Below are positions 6,771 to 8,456 of a stretch of DNA of 8,456 bases, in pieces. The position numbers and the translations under genes were made by a program. The DNA comes from DASPXY01 sp038227745. Its GTDB lineage: Bacteria > Planctomycetota > Planctomycetia > Gemmatales > Gemmataceae. Each line of letters opens with the position of its first letter. Position 1 is the stretch's first letter. Location: the NCBI GenBank assembly GCA_038227745.1, contig JBBRPS010000457.1:1-8456 (forward strand). The letters are read 5' to 3'. The notes under the pieces were generated by a model. That model was given only the letters and a program-made list of their open reading frames with translations. It ran no database searches and was not told the origin of the DNA.

Positions 6771-8362
6771 ACGGTACCTTGAGTCGAGACATCGCGGACC
6801 TGCCGGACGCGGTGCGCCGCGCGGAGCAGGAGTGCGACCGTTTCGAGGCCGCCTGGAAAGCCGGCGCGCGGCCGCGCATCGAGGACCACCTCGCCGCCGT
6901 GCCGGAGCCGGAGCGCCCCGCCCTGCTGCGCGAGTTGATCCTGCTGGAGGTCGATTACCGCCGCCTGGCCGGCGACGCGCCCCGGGCGGAAGAGTTGCTG
7001 GACCGCTTCCCGGCCCTCGACCGCACCTGGCTCGCAGCCACCCTGTCCGAGACGGTGCCGCCCGCGGCGGATCGCGAGCCGGAGGTGACCGGCGGGGCGG
7101 GCCCCTCCCCCCGGCTGGGCAAGTTCGTGCTCCTGCACCAGCTGGGCAAGGGCGGGGGCGGGGCCGTTTGGCGGGCCCTGGACACGGAGCTGGACCGAGT
7201 CGTGGCCGTCAAAATTCCGGACGCGGGCCTGATGACCTCGCCGGTGCAGCGGGCGCGCTTCCGCCGCGAGGCGCGGGCGGCGGCCCGGCTGTCCCACGCC
7301 AACGTCGTCACCCTCTTCGAGGTCGCCCAGGCCGGCGACACTCCCCTGCTCGTCATGGAGTACGTCGAGGGGACCGACCTGTGGCGCCTGGTCCAGCAGT
7401 CAGGCCCCTTCCCGGTGCCGCAGGCGTGCGACTACGTGGGGCAGGCGGCGCGGGGTTTGCAGCACGCTCACGAGCGCGGCCTGGTACACCGCGACGTCAA
7501 GCCGGCCAACCTGCTCCTGACGGCGCAGGGGGCGGTGGTCAAGGTGCTCGACCTGGGCCTGGCCCGGCTGCTGCCGCGCCCGGACGACGCGGCTACCCAT
7601 CTGACCGAGTCCGGCCTGGTGATGGGGACGGCGGACTTCATGGCGCCGGAACAGGCGTGCGACGCCCGCGCCGCCGACGCCCGCGCCGACGTGTACAGCC
7701 TCGGGTGTACCCTGTACTACCTCCTCACCGGCCGGGTGCCGTTCCCGGGCGGCACGGTCGCGGAGAAGCTGCTGCGGCACCTCACGCAGGAGCCGGCGCC
7801 GGTGCAGCGGCTGCAACCCGCCGTGCCGCCGGCGCTGGCCGCCGTGGTCCACAAGATGATGGCCCGCCGTCCCGAGGATCGCTACCAGAGCGCCGCGGAG
7901 GTGGTCGCCGCCCTGATGGCGGCCGTCGGGACCGCCCGCGAGCCGGCCCCTTCCCCGGACACCGCCGGCCCCCACAAAGCCCCGACGACGCCCCCGGGGG
8001 CGCGCGCCGGCACCGCGACCCGGGCCGTGCCGCCGGTGCGGCTCCGTCGCCGGCACGCGGCCGTTCTGCTCGCCGGCCTTGCCGCTCTCCTGGTGCTCGT
8101 GCTGCGGCCCTGGGATTGGGGCGACCGTCCCGGCAACGCGGATCCCCCCGCCGGGGAACGCAAGCCATTCGTCACGAATTCCATCGGCATGAAGCTGGCG
8201 CTGATCCGGCCGGGTCGATTTCAGATGGGCTCCCCGCCGGAAGAGCCGGGCCGGGGGGGCGAGCTTGAGGGGCCGGTCCACGAGGTCGAGCTGACCCGGG
8301 CGTATTACCTGGGCGTCTACTTCTACTGTATCCGTCTTGAGCGGGTGCAACTTGTTCCGTAG
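6767..8362 (+). CDS. Membrane Ser/Thr protein kinase with FGE-sulfatase-type domain, truncated by an insertion
   Basis: A Hanks-type kinase of 531 residues as it now stands. The start overlaps the sigma-factor stop and has GGGAGG at 6751-6756. Residues 1-95 form the leader domain often seen before planctomycete kinases (CDRFEAAWKAGARPRIEDHL). The kinase domain (about 118-388) is complete: glycine loop GKGGGGAV (127-134), AVK lysine K149, alpha-C E168, HRDVKPAN (241-248, catalytic D243), DLG (262-264) in place of DFG, APE (293-295) and DVYSLG (308-313). A Pro/Ala linker leads to one membrane segment (430-446) preceded by RLRRRH, which places the kinase inside and the C-terminus outside. NSIGMKLALI...FQMGS (471-489) opens an FGE/SUMF1-type domain, normally some 200 residues or more, but only about 48 residues follow before the frame passes YLGVY (514-518) into an unrelated 13-residue tail and TAG. 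The catalytic part should work; the outer domain is lost. Confidence 0.9.
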   Translation: MNGTLSRDIADLPDAVRRAEQECDRFEAAWKAGARPRIEDHLAAVPEPERPALLRELILLEVDYRRLAGDAPRAEELLDRFPALDRTWLAATLSETVPPAADREPEVTGGAGPSPRLGKFVLLHQLGKGGGGAVWRALDTELDRVVAVKIPDAGLMTSPVQRARFRREARAAARLSHANVVTLFEVAQAGDTPLLVMEYVEGTDLWRLVQQSGPFPVPQACDYVGQAARGLQHAHERGLVHRDVKPANLLLTAQGAVVKVLDLGLARLLPRPDDAATHLTESGLVMGTADFMAPEQACDARAADARADVYSLGCTLYYLLTGRVPFPGGTVAEKLLRHLTQEPAPVQRLQPAVPPALAAVVHKMMARRPEDRYQSAAEVVAALMAAVGTAREPAPSPDTAGPHKAPTTPPGARAGTATRAVPPVRLRRRHAAVLLAGLAALLVLVLRPWDWGDRPGNADPPAGERKPFVTNSIGMKLALIRPGRFQMGSPPEEPGRGGELEGPVHEVELTRAYYLGVYFYCIRLERVQLVP

Positions 8363-8364
8363 AT

Positions 8365-8396
8365 TCTCCTTGGGACTCAGCAGTCCGAGAAGGAGG
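8365..8396 (+). promoter_or_regulatory. Hairpin that buries the ribosome-binding site of the transposase-like gene
   Basis: CTCCTT (8366-8371) pairs with AAGGAG (8390-8395) and GGACT (8373-8377) pairs with AGTCC (8382-8386), giving 11 pairs, a 4-nt loop and a small internal loop (1 nt opposite 3). A T-G pair can be added at 8365/8396. The 3' arm contains the AGGAGG (8391-8396) that serves the ATG at 8402, so a transcript carrying both arms would have its Shine-Dalgarno masked. Confidence 0.55.
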
Positions 8397-8401
8397 ACGC
8401 C

Positions 8402-8456
8402 ATGGAACGACGGTTTCGCGTGCGCTTGGAGGAGTTGCTCGACGATGCGGTCGTCG
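8402..8456 (+). CDS. Start of a probable transposase gene (partial, cut by the window end)
   Basis: Eighteen codons are visible, translating to MERRFRVRLEELLDDAVV, with AGGAGG at 8391-8396, 5 nt before the ATG. The start is charged and helical and resembles, from memory, the first residues of IS4/IS701-type transposases common in planctomycetes; no catalytic DDE residue is in view, so the family is uncertain. It lies directly behind the point where the kinase reading frame is broken, which favours a mobile-element gene over a host gene. Its ribosome-binding site is inside a hairpin. Confidence 0.5.
   Translation, partial: MERRFRVRLEELLDDAVV

Larger units (their letters stand above)
8321..8456 (+). 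mobile_element. Left end of a probable insertion sequence inside the kinase gene (partial)
   Basis: Similarity to FGE-type domains stops at YLGVY (codon ending at 8320). From about 8321 the sequence instead gives a short non-family tail, then a hairpin, a strong ribosome-binding site and a new ATG at 8402. This is the layout of an IS end: a terminal segment of about 80 nt followed by a transposase start. TCTAC occurs at 8316-8320 and 8322-8326, so the exact junction is uncertain by a few bases. The right end, the inverted-repeat partner and any target duplication lie beyond the window. Confidence 0.55.

Noticed and set aside
6086..7297. A 403-codon minus-strand frame opposite the sigma factor and the front of the kinase
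   Set aside because: It is antisense to two genes with clear catalytic or DNA-binding motifs, and its own translation shows only Arg/Ala/Ser/Gly-rich filler.

Overview
The window is very GC-rich and reads as chromosome of a planctomycete, most likely of the Gemmataceae type. Four features point there. Two unrelated proteins begin with a short basic amphipathic stretch followed by an LExLExRxxPA motif. There is a Planctomycete-style ECF sigma factor, and its stop codon overlaps the start of a membrane Ser/Thr kinase. The kinase carries the N-terminal leader domain and C-terminal formylglycine-generating-enzyme (FGE/SUMF1) type domain common in this phylum. This assignment rests on recognising these families, not on any search.

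Layout. 1-473 is non-coding as far as can be seen. 474-3950 (+) encodes a 1158-residue beta-strand-rich surface or secreted protein with an autotransporter-associated repeat and degenerate Ca-binding GGxGxD repeats; a strong hairpin follows at 3975-4008. Two genes then run on the minus strand: 4114-4740 encodes an unrecognised protein with two membrane segments and a charged helical tail, and 4972-5874 encodes a DUF4214-type protein with the same N-terminal tag as the large surface protein. A divergent 302-bp region (5875-6176) holds a perfect TATAAT box facing right. Next come the ECF sigma factor (6177-6770) and, overlapping it by 4 nt, the kinase (6767-8362). The kinase reading frame is cut off just after the FGE domain begins. 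Its last 13 residues look like read-through into an inserted element, whose own transposase-like gene starts at 8402 and runs off the window.

How it works together. The sigma/kinase pair is a translationally coupled signalling unit: the kinase is membrane-anchored by one segment and probably feeds a signal to the sigma factor, but its C-terminal domain beyond the membrane has been destroyed by the insertion. The kinase catalytic domain is intact, so the truncated protein may still be active but unable to sense normally. The two tagged proteins look like extracytoplasmic products sharing a sorting route. The main points for a second look are the insertion into the kinase, a hairpin that buries the ribosome-binding site of the transposase-like gene, the shared N-terminal tag, and a tandem duplication of about 106 residues in the large surface protein. 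I see no CRISPR array, tRNA, rRNA or convincing wholly new system.
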